Shown: in pieces, positions 23,867 to 31,214 of the stretch | How positions within the stretch are numbered: position 1 is the first letter of the stretch | How the letters are laid out: each line of letters begins with the position of its first letter | Source of the DNA: Nitrosovibrio tenuis | GTDB lineage: Bacteria; Pseudomonadota; Gammaproteobacteria; Burkholderiales; Nitrosomonadaceae | Length of the DNA: 43,232 nt | Direction: 5' to 3' | NCBI RefSeq assembly: GCF_900109785.1 | Contig: NZ_FOBH01000018.1 | Coordinates: 1-43,232 of the forward strand | Made by a program: the position numbers and the translations under genes | The notes under the pieces: generated by a model | Told to the model about the DNA's origin: nothing | The model's input: only the letters and a program-made list of their open reading frames with translations | Databases searched by the model: none

Positions 23867-26322
23867 CCCTGTCCTCTTAAGGCAGCGGCAGCGGCCGTAT
23901 AGATCAGGACAGCCAGCAGAATCACCGCGGCAAATCCCAGATGAATAGCCAGCAATGTAGCGAGGACCGCGCCTATTACCGACGCGAAACCATTGATGGC
24001 CCATGCCCAGGGTATTGCATCATCGGCCGTGCTTGCCAGCCGCGCCATGCCGGTGGGGAAGGGTATCCCCATGCACAAAGCCAACGGCGCGATCAGTGCA
24101 ATGGAAATCGGTATTTTTGCCGCATCCGGTAAATGGATGAGGAACCGGAACAGGTAGGGCAGAAGCGCCAGATAGAGCAGCGAAAAGGCCGCGATCCCGG
24201 CTACCGCAAGGATTAAATACCTGCCAGCGTCCGCATTTCCGTGCCATCGGCCGGCGAGCCGGCTTCCCGCAGCGGCAAACACCAGAAACGCGCACAGCAC
24301 AACGGCAATGGCATATAAGGGATGCGCCAGAAACAGCACGAATTTCTGAATGAAGGCGATTTCCATGAACATGAAAGCCAAGCCGATGGCAAGAAAATAG
24401 AAAGCCATTCTGCCAGGAGGAAGGCTGCGCCGGGCACGCGATACCGCAAGCGGGGCCAGGATCAGAAGAATGCTGGCGATAAACGCCTGCACCAGCGTCG
24501 CCGCCAGCAGCGGATAACTCCAATCGAGAAGCGGCATGCCTCCCTGCTTACGCAACGCAAATAATTCCGCGGCCGCGCTCCATTTAAAGAAGCGAAAAAA
24601 ATAGGGCCGGTTGTCCGTTGCAGGCTCGATATAGAATTTATACCGGTCGATAAAGGACTGGCGCTGGGTGCTGAGCAATGCCGTTGCTCCTTCAAAGAAG
24701 TACGGTTTATCCAGCAGGTTGTAATGGTTGGCCTCATCCGCGCGCATGCCTGGATAATATGCCACGTCGAACGAGCGCTCGCGGCTGAACTGCTTGATCG
24801 CATCGATTTCCGGCCCCGTGAAGTCGCCATTCTTCACGAGAAGTGTCACGGTCTTCCAGCCCCGTATCATTACCAGCCGCGCAGCCGGATTGGCTATGCC
24901 TTCGCGCTCCAAAGCAACCGCTGCGGTAGCGAACAGCTTCAGCGTATCGCGGGGCGGCAGGGAGAGCCAGCGCGTAATGGCCAGCACGCCGCCTGGCGTA
25001 AGGCGGCTCAGGTAGGTCTGGAGCGCCTCCACGGTATACAGATAGCTCTCGCTCAGCCCATATAGTCCTGCCGAGGCGATCCCGAACGAATCCAACAGTG
25101 CAACCTGAATCAGATCAAAGCGCTTATGAGTTGCATTGACGAAGCCGCGCGCTTCCGCCTCGTGCACATGCACATCCGGCCGAATATAAAGATCGCCGGC
25201 AAATTCATGGAAGCGTTTCTTGACCAGATCGATGATGTTGCGGTCAAGCTCTACCGCATCGACCTCTCCCGCCCCCCGATAAAGCGCCTGCAATACATCG
25301 CTGCCGGCGCCCGCGCCCAGTACCAGGACGTGCGGCCCCGCATGCCGCCGTACATGCGGCTCTGCGTGCGGCGTTTCCAGCACATGATAAGGCAACGCCG
25401 AGGTTAGCTGATCGAGGTAATCCAGCGGCGCAAGCTCTCCATCGAATCGCGTCAGTACCGATGGGCCATCACCGTCGACAAAAATCGCCAACTGGGGTGC
25501 TGGTTCGTCGGTGGAATTGAGGCTCATCCCTGGCGCATGGCGAAAGGGAATACGGGTGTTCTCGACGACTGTGATCTGACCCAGCGGGCTGGAACGCTCC
25601 GCGACTACGTGCGCCCCGGCAACATGCAGGGTTTGGCTCAGATCCTTGTAGGGAGAGGGCCTTACTTCCAGCCAGTTACCGGATGGCACCACAGCCACGA
25701 GCAAAGCCAGGCCGATAAATGCCTTCATCAGCGATCTTTGCTTCATCTGCAGCTCGATTACGGCAATTGCGGCGGCCAGCAAGGCTAATGCCGTCAGCAT
25801 GATCAGAAACCTCTCGGGCGGAAGGAGAAACAGCACACCGATAACGCCCAGGCTGCCCGCCCCTGCGCCAAGCATGTCATAGGCATAGATGCGGCCCGCT
25901 TCGCGGCCGAAGCGCCACCAGACCAGCCCGATGCTCAGCCCGCCGCAAAAGAAAGGCAACATCATCAGCAAATAAATCGCAAGCAATTTGGCTGGCTGGG
26001 TTGTGTCCCACAGCAATTCGAGCGGATTGTAGGGAACCTGCTGCGCCAGCAGAAACGCCGCAGGCATCAAAAACGCCATCGCTGCGGCAGCAGTGAGGTA
26101 CACTGCGCCAAAATGCGGAGCGATTTTTTCTTTCAGCAATGCAAGCGCCGTGCCGCTTGCTCCATATCCGAGCATTGCGGCGCTGATAATCATGTAAGCA
26201 AAGTGATGCCACAGCACCATGCTGAACAGGCGCGTCAGCACCACCTCATACGCCAGCATGCAGGCGGACAGCAAGGAGATCGCGATAAGCGGCGGGCGCG
26301 ACATCGGCATCTTTGAATTCAT
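23863..26322 (-). CDS. Polytopic membrane protein with spermidine-synthase-like domain
   Basis: 819 residues in three parts: about six N-terminal membrane segments (1-215), a soluble Rossmann domain (about 230-590), and about six C-terminal membrane segments (597-819). The soluble part resembles spermidine synthase/SAM methyltransferases, with HVLVLGAGAGSDVLQALYRGAGEVDAVELD (about 328-357) and a following DLIQVALLDS strand. The polyamine-site residues of true SpeE are not evident, so aminopropyl transfer is uncertain. Large membrane-fused 'spermine/spermidine synthase' proteins of this type are widespread and uncharacterised. It is downstream of pcm by 33 bases and probably co-transcribed. 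ATG 26322 has AAGG touching it; ATG 26310 is an alternative. Confidence 0.82.
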   Translation of the reverse strand: MNSKMPMSRPPLIAISLLSACMLAYEVVLTRLFSMVLWHHFAYMIISAAMLGYGASGTALALLKEKIAPHFGAVYLTAAAAMAFLMPAAFLLAQQVPYNPLELLWDTTQPAKLLAIYLLMMLPFFCGGLSIGLVWWRFGREAGRIYAYDMLGAGAGSLGVIGVLFLLPPERFLIMLTALALLAAAIAVIELQMKQRSLMKAFIGLALLVAVVPSGNWLEVRPSPYKDLSQTLHVAGAHVVAERSSPLGQITVVENTRIPFRHAPGMSLNSTDEPAPQLAIFVDGDGPSVLTRFDGELAPLDYLDQLTSALPYHVLETPHAEPHVRRHAGPHVLVLGAGAGSDVLQALYRGAGEVDAVELDRNIIDLVKKRFHEFAGDLYIRPDVHVHEAEARGFVNATHKRFDLIQVALLDSFGIASAGLYGLSESYLYTVEALQTYLSRLTPGGVLAITRWLSLPPRDTLKLFATAAVALEREGIANPAARLVMIRGWKTVTLLVKNGDFTGPEIDAIKQFSRERSFDVAYYPGMRADEANHYNLLDKPYFFEGATALLSTQRQSFIDRYKFYIEPATDNRPYFFRFFKWSAAAELFALRKQGGMPLLDWSYPLLAATLVQAFIASILLILAPLAVSRARRSLPPGRMAFYFLAIGLAFMFMEIAFIQKFVLFLAHPLYAIAVVLCAFLVFAAAGSRLAGRWHGNADAGRYLILAVAGIAAFSLLYLALLPYLFRFLIHLPDAAKIPISIALIAPLALCMGIPFPTGMARLASTADDAIPWAWAINGFASVIGAVLATLLAIHLGFAAVILLAVLIYTAAAAALRGQG

Positions 26323-26355
26323 CCTTGGGGCGCGGGCCGCACCTGTTGAGATTCG

Positions 26356-27066
26356 TTAATGCCCACCCGTAAGCGGAACGAAGGCGACCGGTACGATCTG
26401 TCGAGTCGTCACCGATCCGTCCGCCCGTTTCTCCACCAGCATCAAATACTGTGTCACGAATTGCATACCCAGCGGGATCACCATGCGTCCGCCCGGTTTT
26501 AGCTGTTTGAGCAGAGGGGGTGGTATTTGGCTTGCCGCAGCGGTAACGACAATGGCGTCGAACGGAGCTGCTTCCGGCCAGCCATAATAACCATCGCCCA
26601 TTTTCACGGTGACGTTGCCATAGCCAAGGGACTTTAATCGCTCGGCAGCCTGTTTTTCCAGGGGCTCGATGACTTCGATGCTGTAGACCGATTTGGCTAT
26701 TTCCGCCAGGACGGCCGCTTGATAACCTGAACCTGTGCCGATCTCAAGCACCTTGTCACCATTCTTGACGTTCAGCAATTCGGTCATCACTGCGACGACC
26801 ACAGGCTGCGAAATGGTTTGCCCGTGGCCAATGGGGAGGGGGTGGTTGAGATAGGCAAAGGGAACCAGCCAGGCGGGCACAAAGCGATGGCGCTCGACCT
26901 TTTCCATCGCGGCAATAACGCGGGGACTCAGGGGGAAGCCGTCGTCGCGTGCCGAGGCGGCAACCTCCTCCACCAATTTGTGGCGCAATTCACCGAACTC
27001 CGCGCCTTGTGATGAAACGGCGGAGCAGAAATAGATCAGCACACCTAAAGCGGAAGGGCATTTCAT
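26356..27066 (-). CDS. pcm: Protein-L-isoaspartate O-methyltransferase, exported-looking
   Basis: 236 residues. Residues 28-236 are a full PCMT: IGHGQTISQPVVVAVMTELL (79-98), motif I VLEIGTGSGYQAAVLA (106-121), VYSIEVIEPLEKQA, GDGYYGWPEAAPFDAIVVTAAA, and PGGRMVIPLG near the end. It transfers methyl from SAM to isoaspartyl residues so that damaged proteins can be repaired. Unlike the usual ~210-residue cytoplasmic enzyme, it starts with a signal-like segment (MKCPSALGVLIYFCSAVSSQGAEF), so it may be exported or anchored; SAM supply in the periplasm would then be a puzzle. GAGG lies just before ATG 27066. First gene of a leftward pair with a spermidine-synthase-like membrane protein. Confidence 0.9.
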   Translation of the reverse strand: MKCPSALGVLIYFCSAVSSQGAEFGELRHKLVEEVAASARDDGFPLSPRVIAAMEKVERHRFVPAWLVPFAYLNHPLPIGHGQTISQPVVVAVMTELLNVKNGDKVLEIGTGSGYQAAVLAEIAKSVYSIEVIEPLEKQAAERLKSLGYGNVTVKMGDGYYGWPEAAPFDAIVVTAAASQIPPPLLKQLKPGGRMVIPLGMQFVTQYLMLVEKRADGSVTTRQIVPVAFVPLTGGH

Positions 27067-27366
27067 AACCTCATTAAAGCAAATCCCCGGCAGGTTGCTG
27101 GCCTGGATACTGCTTGCCCTTCCGTTTACTGCCCGTTCGCCTGGTGTCCGTGCGTGCGCTTATGCTTTGTTTACCGCTTCACGTATCAGGTGGGCTTGGG
27201 CCTATAAGCAACCTCGTACTACCGTGGCGAGACCAACGCGGCCCGGTTACGGCATTAGAGCCGCGGGGCCGTCAACACAAGCACAGCCCCATCAATACGT
27301 GGCCATCGCCCAGTCGTGGACATACCTGTTACGGCCGGCGCACAAAACCCGAGCTGACCAGGAGTC
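27067..27366. other. Intergenic stretch between two leftward genes
   Basis: About 300 bases. It should hold the pcm promoter and the end of the upstream lipoprotein transcript. I see no clear hairpin, repeat or small gene. Confidence 0.35.
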
Positions 27367-27936
27367 TTAACGGGGCGGGGGTGGCGGTGGAGTCCCTGGA
27401 GGAGGTGGTGGCGGAGCCCCCGGAGGAGGTGGCGGAACGCCTTGAGGCATTGATCTTGAGGGACTTCCCTGCGTAGACGGGTAAGGAGTGGCCGGACTGT
27501 ACTGGACCTGTCCGGATACCGGCACACGATGACCTTTGGCATACATGCATTGAGTGTAGGCCATGTCATAGCGTTGCTGGCTGATAGATCCTGAGGCTCT
27601 GGCGGTATTTGCTCCTGCCAGGCCGCCCGCCAGCATGCCGGTGCCAGCGCCGATCGCGGCGCCGCGTCCGCCTCCTAAAGCCGCGCCTGCCGCTGCCCCA
27701 AGCCCGGCACCGACGGCGGCGCTCCCTACTCCACTGGCAATAGAGGCTCGGCGAGGTGTTCCGCCAGCCTGTTCGTAAGCAAACTGCCGACAGACATAAT
27801 CATCATAACGAAACTCGTCAAAACTTCTGCCATTGCCTGGCAAGGCCATCATACTGGGGCCGGTCGGAATGCTTACACATCCGGCCAGGAAACATACTGC
27901 CAATAGCGGAAATAATTTAAGTAGTCTTTCTTGCAT
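27367..27936 (-). CDS. Glycine-zipper lipoprotein with poly-proline tail
   Basis: 189 residues. The signal peptide ends in a lipobox LAGC (about 18-21), so the protein is a lipoprotein. Next comes FRYDDYVCRQFAYEQAGG with a cysteine, then a glycine zipper (about 66-110: GSAAVGAGLGAAAGAALGGGRGAAIG...), then QQRYDMAYTQCMYAKGH with a second cysteine. The last 45 residues are Pro-rich, ending PPPPPPGTPPPPPPR. Glycine zippers insert into or pack against membranes. The order Cys-segment / zipper / 'YxxAYxxCMxxKG' is the same as in the protein at 30138, so the two are probably homologous. The binding site before ATG 27936 is weak. Function unknown; outer-membrane structural or stress role by analogy. 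Confidence 0.85.
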   Translation of the reverse strand: MQERLLKLFPLLAVCFLAGCVSIPTGPSMMALPGNGRSFDEFRYDDYVCRQFAYEQAGGTPRRASIASGVGSAAVGAGLGAAAGAALGGGRGAAIGAGTGMLAGGLAGANTARASGSISQQRYDMAYTQCMYAKGHRVPVSGQVQYSPATPYPSTQGSPSRSMPQGVPPPPPGAPPPPPPGTPPPPPPR

Positions 27937-27948
27937 AATCTTTTTGGC

Positions 27949-28413
27949 TTATTGACTTGGCTGGGGCGCGACTTGCAGCCAGCCGCCGGGGCAACTTTTG
28001 ACGTAAGGATAATATCCCTCAGGCTTACGGCAATAGTGCCAGTAGTTGACTGCTGGAGCCGGGGCTGAGGCCGCTGGCGGGGCCTGCATGACCTGCGGTT
28101 GCTGCTGGATGATAACCGGCGCAGAAGGAACTGCCACGACCGGCGGATAAGCGGGCGCGTACCCATATCCGTAAGGCGCATATCCATAGCCATAAGCAGG
28201 CGGGCCGTAACCATAGGCAGGCGGATACCCATAGTAGGGAGGGTAGTAGGGGAACCTACCATAATACCCGAGGCCATAACCTCCCAATAATCCCAACCCC
28301 AGCCCTAGCGCCAGACCTCCACCATGATGATGACCGCCCCCCGCCCATGCCGAATTCAGGGGAACCGATCCCAGCAGCGTAAGTATGACGCATATCAATC
28401 CGGCTTTTCTCAT
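27949..28413 (-). CDS. Secreted Gly/Tyr/Pro-rich protein, paralogue 1
   Basis: 154 residues. A signal peptide (MRKAGLICVILTLLGSVPLNSAWA) precedes GGGHHHGGG, a glycine/leucine stretch (LALGLGLGLLGGYGLGYYG), YGYGPPAYGYGYAPYGYG-type repeats, and a Cys-containing end NYWHYCRKPEGYYPYVKSCPGGW. ATG 28413 has GGAG six bases upstream; the frame could run to 28482 but without a signal-like start. It is divergently placed to paralogue 2 at 28981 and shares with it the signal peptide and the last ~30 residues almost exactly, but its His run is much shorter. The 'YYPYV..CPxGW' ending recurs in small secreted proteins of many proteobacteria without a known role. It is 12 bases from the zipper lipoprotein, so an operon is likely. 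Confidence 0.85.
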   Translation of the reverse strand: MRKAGLICVILTLLGSVPLNSAWAGGGHHHGGGLALGLGLGLLGGYGLGYYGRFPYYPPYYGYPPAYGYGPPAYGYGYAPYGYGYAPAYPPVVAVPSAPVIIQQQPQVMQAPPAASAPAPAVNYWHYCRKPEGYYPYVKSCPGGWLQVAPQPSQ

Positions 28414-28980
28414 GCCAATCTCCACTTCGCAGTTTTGGGTGATCTGAGGTTGATCTCGATTGCCATTTGAAGTTGATTTCAATTGCCATTTGACATTCGA
28501 TTATGAAGCACTTATCCAAATCGTCAGAAAATATTTTGCGCCGTATCAATATAACGCGTGACCGACACATCGGTTGTCATTGGCTGAGTGCATTCGCTGA
28601 GCGGTTGGCGATAATTTTACGCACGGAATCTGTCAAGCTTAACTGTCACATTTAACTGTCACCGTTTAATTGAGTCTTCGACTTGATCTTGCGCAGCGTA
28701 TTGGCCGCCGACATGTCTACGCACCCATCCTCGGCATTCGTAAACGGCATTCAAGCGGCACTCACGATTGCAGACCACACGCCTGGCCAAGCAACCGGTT
28801 AAGAGAATGTAAAACCGGTAAAGATCAAGCTCAAAAATATTATTGCGTTCGCAGTAACTGTACGACAACCGATTCCGGCGCTGATGCGTTATGTCAGCAA
28901 AGGCTGCAATAAAGGATTCCTGGTTTTGATCAGCTCTTCCTGCAACTAAACATTGCCATAACCACGAGTTGGAGATTGAA
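28414..28980. promoter_or_regulatory. Divergent control region between the two paralogues
   Basis: 567 bases holding two kinds of direct repeat. A 23-base-period pair GATYTCRATTGCCATTTGA (28452-28470 and 28475-28493) lies just upstream of paralogue 1, and a 13-base-period pair TTAACTGTCAC (28639-28649 and 28652-28662) lies near the middle. Either could be a paired operator. No gene is seen; short frames lack binding sites. Confidence 0.45.
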
Positions 28981-29487
28981 ATGAGAAAAGCAAAATTGAT
29001 GTGCGTGACGCTTATGCTGCTGGGATCGGTTCCCCTGAATTCTGCATGGGCAAGGGGCGGCCATCATCACCATGGACATCATCACCACGGACATCATCAC
29101 CATGGAGGAGGTTATGGCGGATATGGACTGGGGTTGGGATTAGGCATGGGATTGCTGGGATATGGCCTGGGCAGTTATTTCGGCGGGAGGACAGCCTACT
29201 ATGGATACTCATCCGCAGGCTACGCACCCGGCTATGGGTATGGGGTTGGCTACGGGTATGCGCCTGGCTATGGGTATGCGCCTGGCTATGCGCCCGGATA
29301 TGCGCCTGTGGTGGCGGCCCCCGCTGCGCCGCCTGTGTATATTCAACGGCAAGAGGTCGTGCAAGTCCAGCCTCAGGCCCAGGCGTCGAACTACTGGCAC
29401 TATTGCCGCAACCCGGAAGGATATTATCCTTACGTCAAAAGTTGCCCCGGCGGCTGGCTGCAAGTAGCGCCCCAGCCCAGCCAGTAG
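28981..29487 (+). CDS. Secreted His/Gly/Tyr-rich protein, paralogue 2
   Basis: 168 residues. A signal peptide almost identical to paralogue 1 (MRKAKLMCVTLMLLGSVPLNSAWA) is followed by a remarkable block, HHHHGHHHHGHHHHGGG (about 28-44), with twelve histidines. A Gly/Leu stretch, APGYGYG/APGYAPGYAP repeats, and the shared ending NYWHYCRNPEGYYPYVKSCPGGWLQV follow. The His block suggests binding of copper, nickel or zinc outside the inner membrane; this is inference. ATG 28981 has GGAG (28971-28974). Together with 27949-28413 it forms a head-to-head duplicated pair. Confidence 0.85.
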   Translation: MRKAKLMCVTLMLLGSVPLNSAWARGGHHHHGHHHHGHHHHGGGYGGYGLGLGLGMGLLGYGLGSYFGGRTAYYGYSSAGYAPGYGYGVGYGYAPGYGYAPGYAPGYAPVVAAPAAPPVYIQRQEVVQVQPQAQASNYWHYCRNPEGYYPYVKSCPGGWLQVAPQPSQ

Positions 29488-29723
29488 CAATAGGTGATGC
29501 GATAATGGAGAGATGCGCAAGCGTAGCGGGGCGGGGAATGTCCCAGCGTTTCAAGCCCAAGTTCCTTGAGCGTGGATGTATGTTGGTCCAATGGTGCTGG
29601 ACCTCAAAATCTGCAAGATGGTCCGTGCCCAATTGACCCCAGCGATAGAGAAATCTGCAGGCTGGGGTATAGCAACTTAATATGGCAGTTTTTAATAACA
29701 TAATAATTGGAAAGGAGATGCAC

Positions 29724-30065
29724 ATGTATAGGAGGAGCGTTATCATCTTATTGGCAGGCATTGCGTTCGGGTGCTATGGCAGCGTGACCGTGGCGCGCGG
29801 GGGCGGCGGACAGCCTGATGGCACGAGTCCCGGCGGGGCGGGTCAGCTAGGAAATCCTAGCGGGATGGTATCCGGGCACATGAGTGAGCAAGGAAGCGAT
29901 AATACGAATGCCCAGTGGGCTAGCGGCGCAACAAAGGCCCAGAATCGTTCCGATGTCAGGAGTGACCACAACCAGGGACGCCAGGACCAGGGAAAAGATA
30001 TGGGTCACGGTCATGGTCACGAAAAACATAAGGCCAAAGGCGGATCGAGTGGCGGTTCATACTGA
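29724..30065 (+). CDS. Small secreted Gly/His-rich protein
   Basis: 113 residues. A signal peptide (about 1-25: MYRRSVIILLAGIAFGCYGSVTVARG) precedes a Gly/Ser/Asn-rich body and a charged tail with GHGHGHEKHKAKGGSSGGSY. AAAGGAG (29711-29717) fits ATG 29724; ATG 29718 is too close. A GC dinucleotide in the signal (FGCYG) is not a proper lipobox. Function unknown; the His pairs near the end could bind metal. It lies 237 bases after paralogue 2, in the same direction, with a zipper protein downstream. Confidence 0.7.
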   Translation: MYRRSVIILLAGIAFGCYGSVTVARGGGGQPDGTSPGGAGQLGNPSGMVSGHMSEQGSDNTNAQWASGATKAQNRSDVRSDHNQGRQDQGKDMGHGHGHEKHKAKGGSSGGSY

Positions 30066-30137
30066 CTCGCTCGTTAGTCGTTAATAAATGGGATCGGTTG
30101 AAAATAGAGTCATGTTTTAGAAGTAGAGGGAGAGGCA

Positions 30138-30743
30138 ATGTCAAACGAATCGGTTAACTATTGGAAGTTCGCAACAATTGGAATACTGCTGGTCGGAGCG
30201 ACTGTTGCCGCCACGTTGCTCGTAGTAGGACGGGACTCCAAGATTGGTTCACCAGATGGGCAAACAGCCCAGGTCGGCCAGCAAGCGCCCGCAGCAGAGG
30301 AGAAGGGCGCTGCGGCGCCGCCAGCTGAGAAAGCCGCACCGGCTCAATCTCAACGGAATAGCCGCGGAGCCCAGTCTAACAGGAGCACTTCGGGCGCCGT
30401 GCCTCCTCCGCCGCCCTATCCGCCGCAAGGCGCACATCCTCCTCACCCAGCGTATCCTCCACAGTCCGTCATGGACGCATGCAACAGATACGCCAATGAG
30501 CGAGTAAACAGCAAAACCGAGGAAGTGCTCAAGAATGCCGCGCTGGGCGCCGCTATTGGTGCAGCGGTGGGCGCAGCAGGTGGCGCCATCGCAGGGGGTG
30601 GGAGCGGCGCGGGCAAGGGCGCCGCCATAGGTGGCGTGACCGGCGCGGCGGGCGGAAGTCTTTACGGACTTAACGAAACCAAATCGCATGATGCGCAATA
30701 CCAAGGAGCTTATGCTTCCTGCATGCGCTCGAAGGGCTTCTAG
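30138..30743 (+). CDS. Membrane-anchored glycine-zipper protein
   Basis: 201 residues. An uncleaved N-terminal anchor (about 10-31: FATIGILLVGATVAATLLVVG) leads to an Ala/Glu/Pro-rich linker with PPPPPYPPQGAHPPHPAYPP. SVMDACNRYANERVNSK follows, then a glycine zipper (about 133-175: AALGAAIGAAVGAAGGAIAGGGSG...), and AQYQGAYASCMRSKGF as the end. Same module order as the lipoprotein at 27367, but here the anchor is a transmembrane helix and the Pro-rich part precedes the zipper. AGGGAGAGG before ATG 30138 is strong. Probable periplasm-facing structural or stress protein; function unknown. Confidence 0.82.
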   Translation: MSNESVNYWKFATIGILLVGATVAATLLVVGRDSKIGSPDGQTAQVGQQAPAAEEKGAAAPPAEKAAPAQSQRNSRGAQSNRSTSGAVPPPPPYPPQGAHPPHPAYPPQSVMDACNRYANERVNSKTEEVLKNAALGAAIGAAVGAAGGAIAGGGSGAGKGAAIGGVTGAAGGSLYGLNETKSHDAQYQGAYASCMRSKGF

Positions 30744-31214
30744 GCTTTATGGGGTTACCAAGCTGCCTATACCTGGCCGATACCTTGCCTATACCTTATC
30801 TATATTTATAATTCGAGGGTCTGAGCACGCCCCGCTCCATTTCATAGATGAACACTACCGCCTAGGTTAACACTACCGTTTTCCCGTGAACCTCATAAAA
30901 CGCTGATGGACTCCCGCCATCAGTGGCCGTCCGGCCGGGTTCACGGCGGCGGTTTCTTCCAAATTACCGAACCTGGGCAAACCGGTTTTTCACTCCCTCC
31001 CATTCTGCACAGAATCCGCTATCCTGGAGCCGAAGCTAATTCGGGCTCCGAGAATTGCGAAGATTTTCACGATGTCGCAGAGCGCTCATTCAGGTTTGTA
31101 ACAAATCAGTCAACAACATGAAATTGTATCGTCACAGGTTGTGCATAAAGTAACTGCGAAAGTAACTGCGCTTTGCTCATATTCAACAATGTTCACAACT
31201 GGGGAGATTACTTC
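30744..31214. other. Leader region of the PhoX-like gene
   Basis: About 470 bases without a gene. It holds a possible three-stem RNA (30884-30946), listed separately, and GGGGAG (31201-31206) serving the next gene. I see no textbook Pho box, but a degenerate one could be missed by eye. Confidence 0.45.
30884..30946 (+). ncRNA. Possible three-way-junction RNA element
   Basis: CCGTGAACC (30884-30892) pairs perfectly with GGTTCACGG (30938-30946). Inside are CTGATGG/CCATCAG (30903-30923) and GGCC/GGCC with a 4-base loop (30925-30936). The three stems would form a closed 63-base junction about 270 bases before the PhoX-like start. There is no T-run after it, so it is not a plain terminator. It could be a cis-regulatory RNA, a repeat element or chance; no known riboswitch matches. 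Confidence 0.4.

Noticed and set aside
30841-30946. Fluoride-riboswitch likeness (GCTGATGGACTCCC)
   Set aside because: A short CTGATG...CTCC match occurs, but the first conserved GG-GATGG segment and pseudoknot partner are missing, and the downstream gene is not a fluoride exporter.
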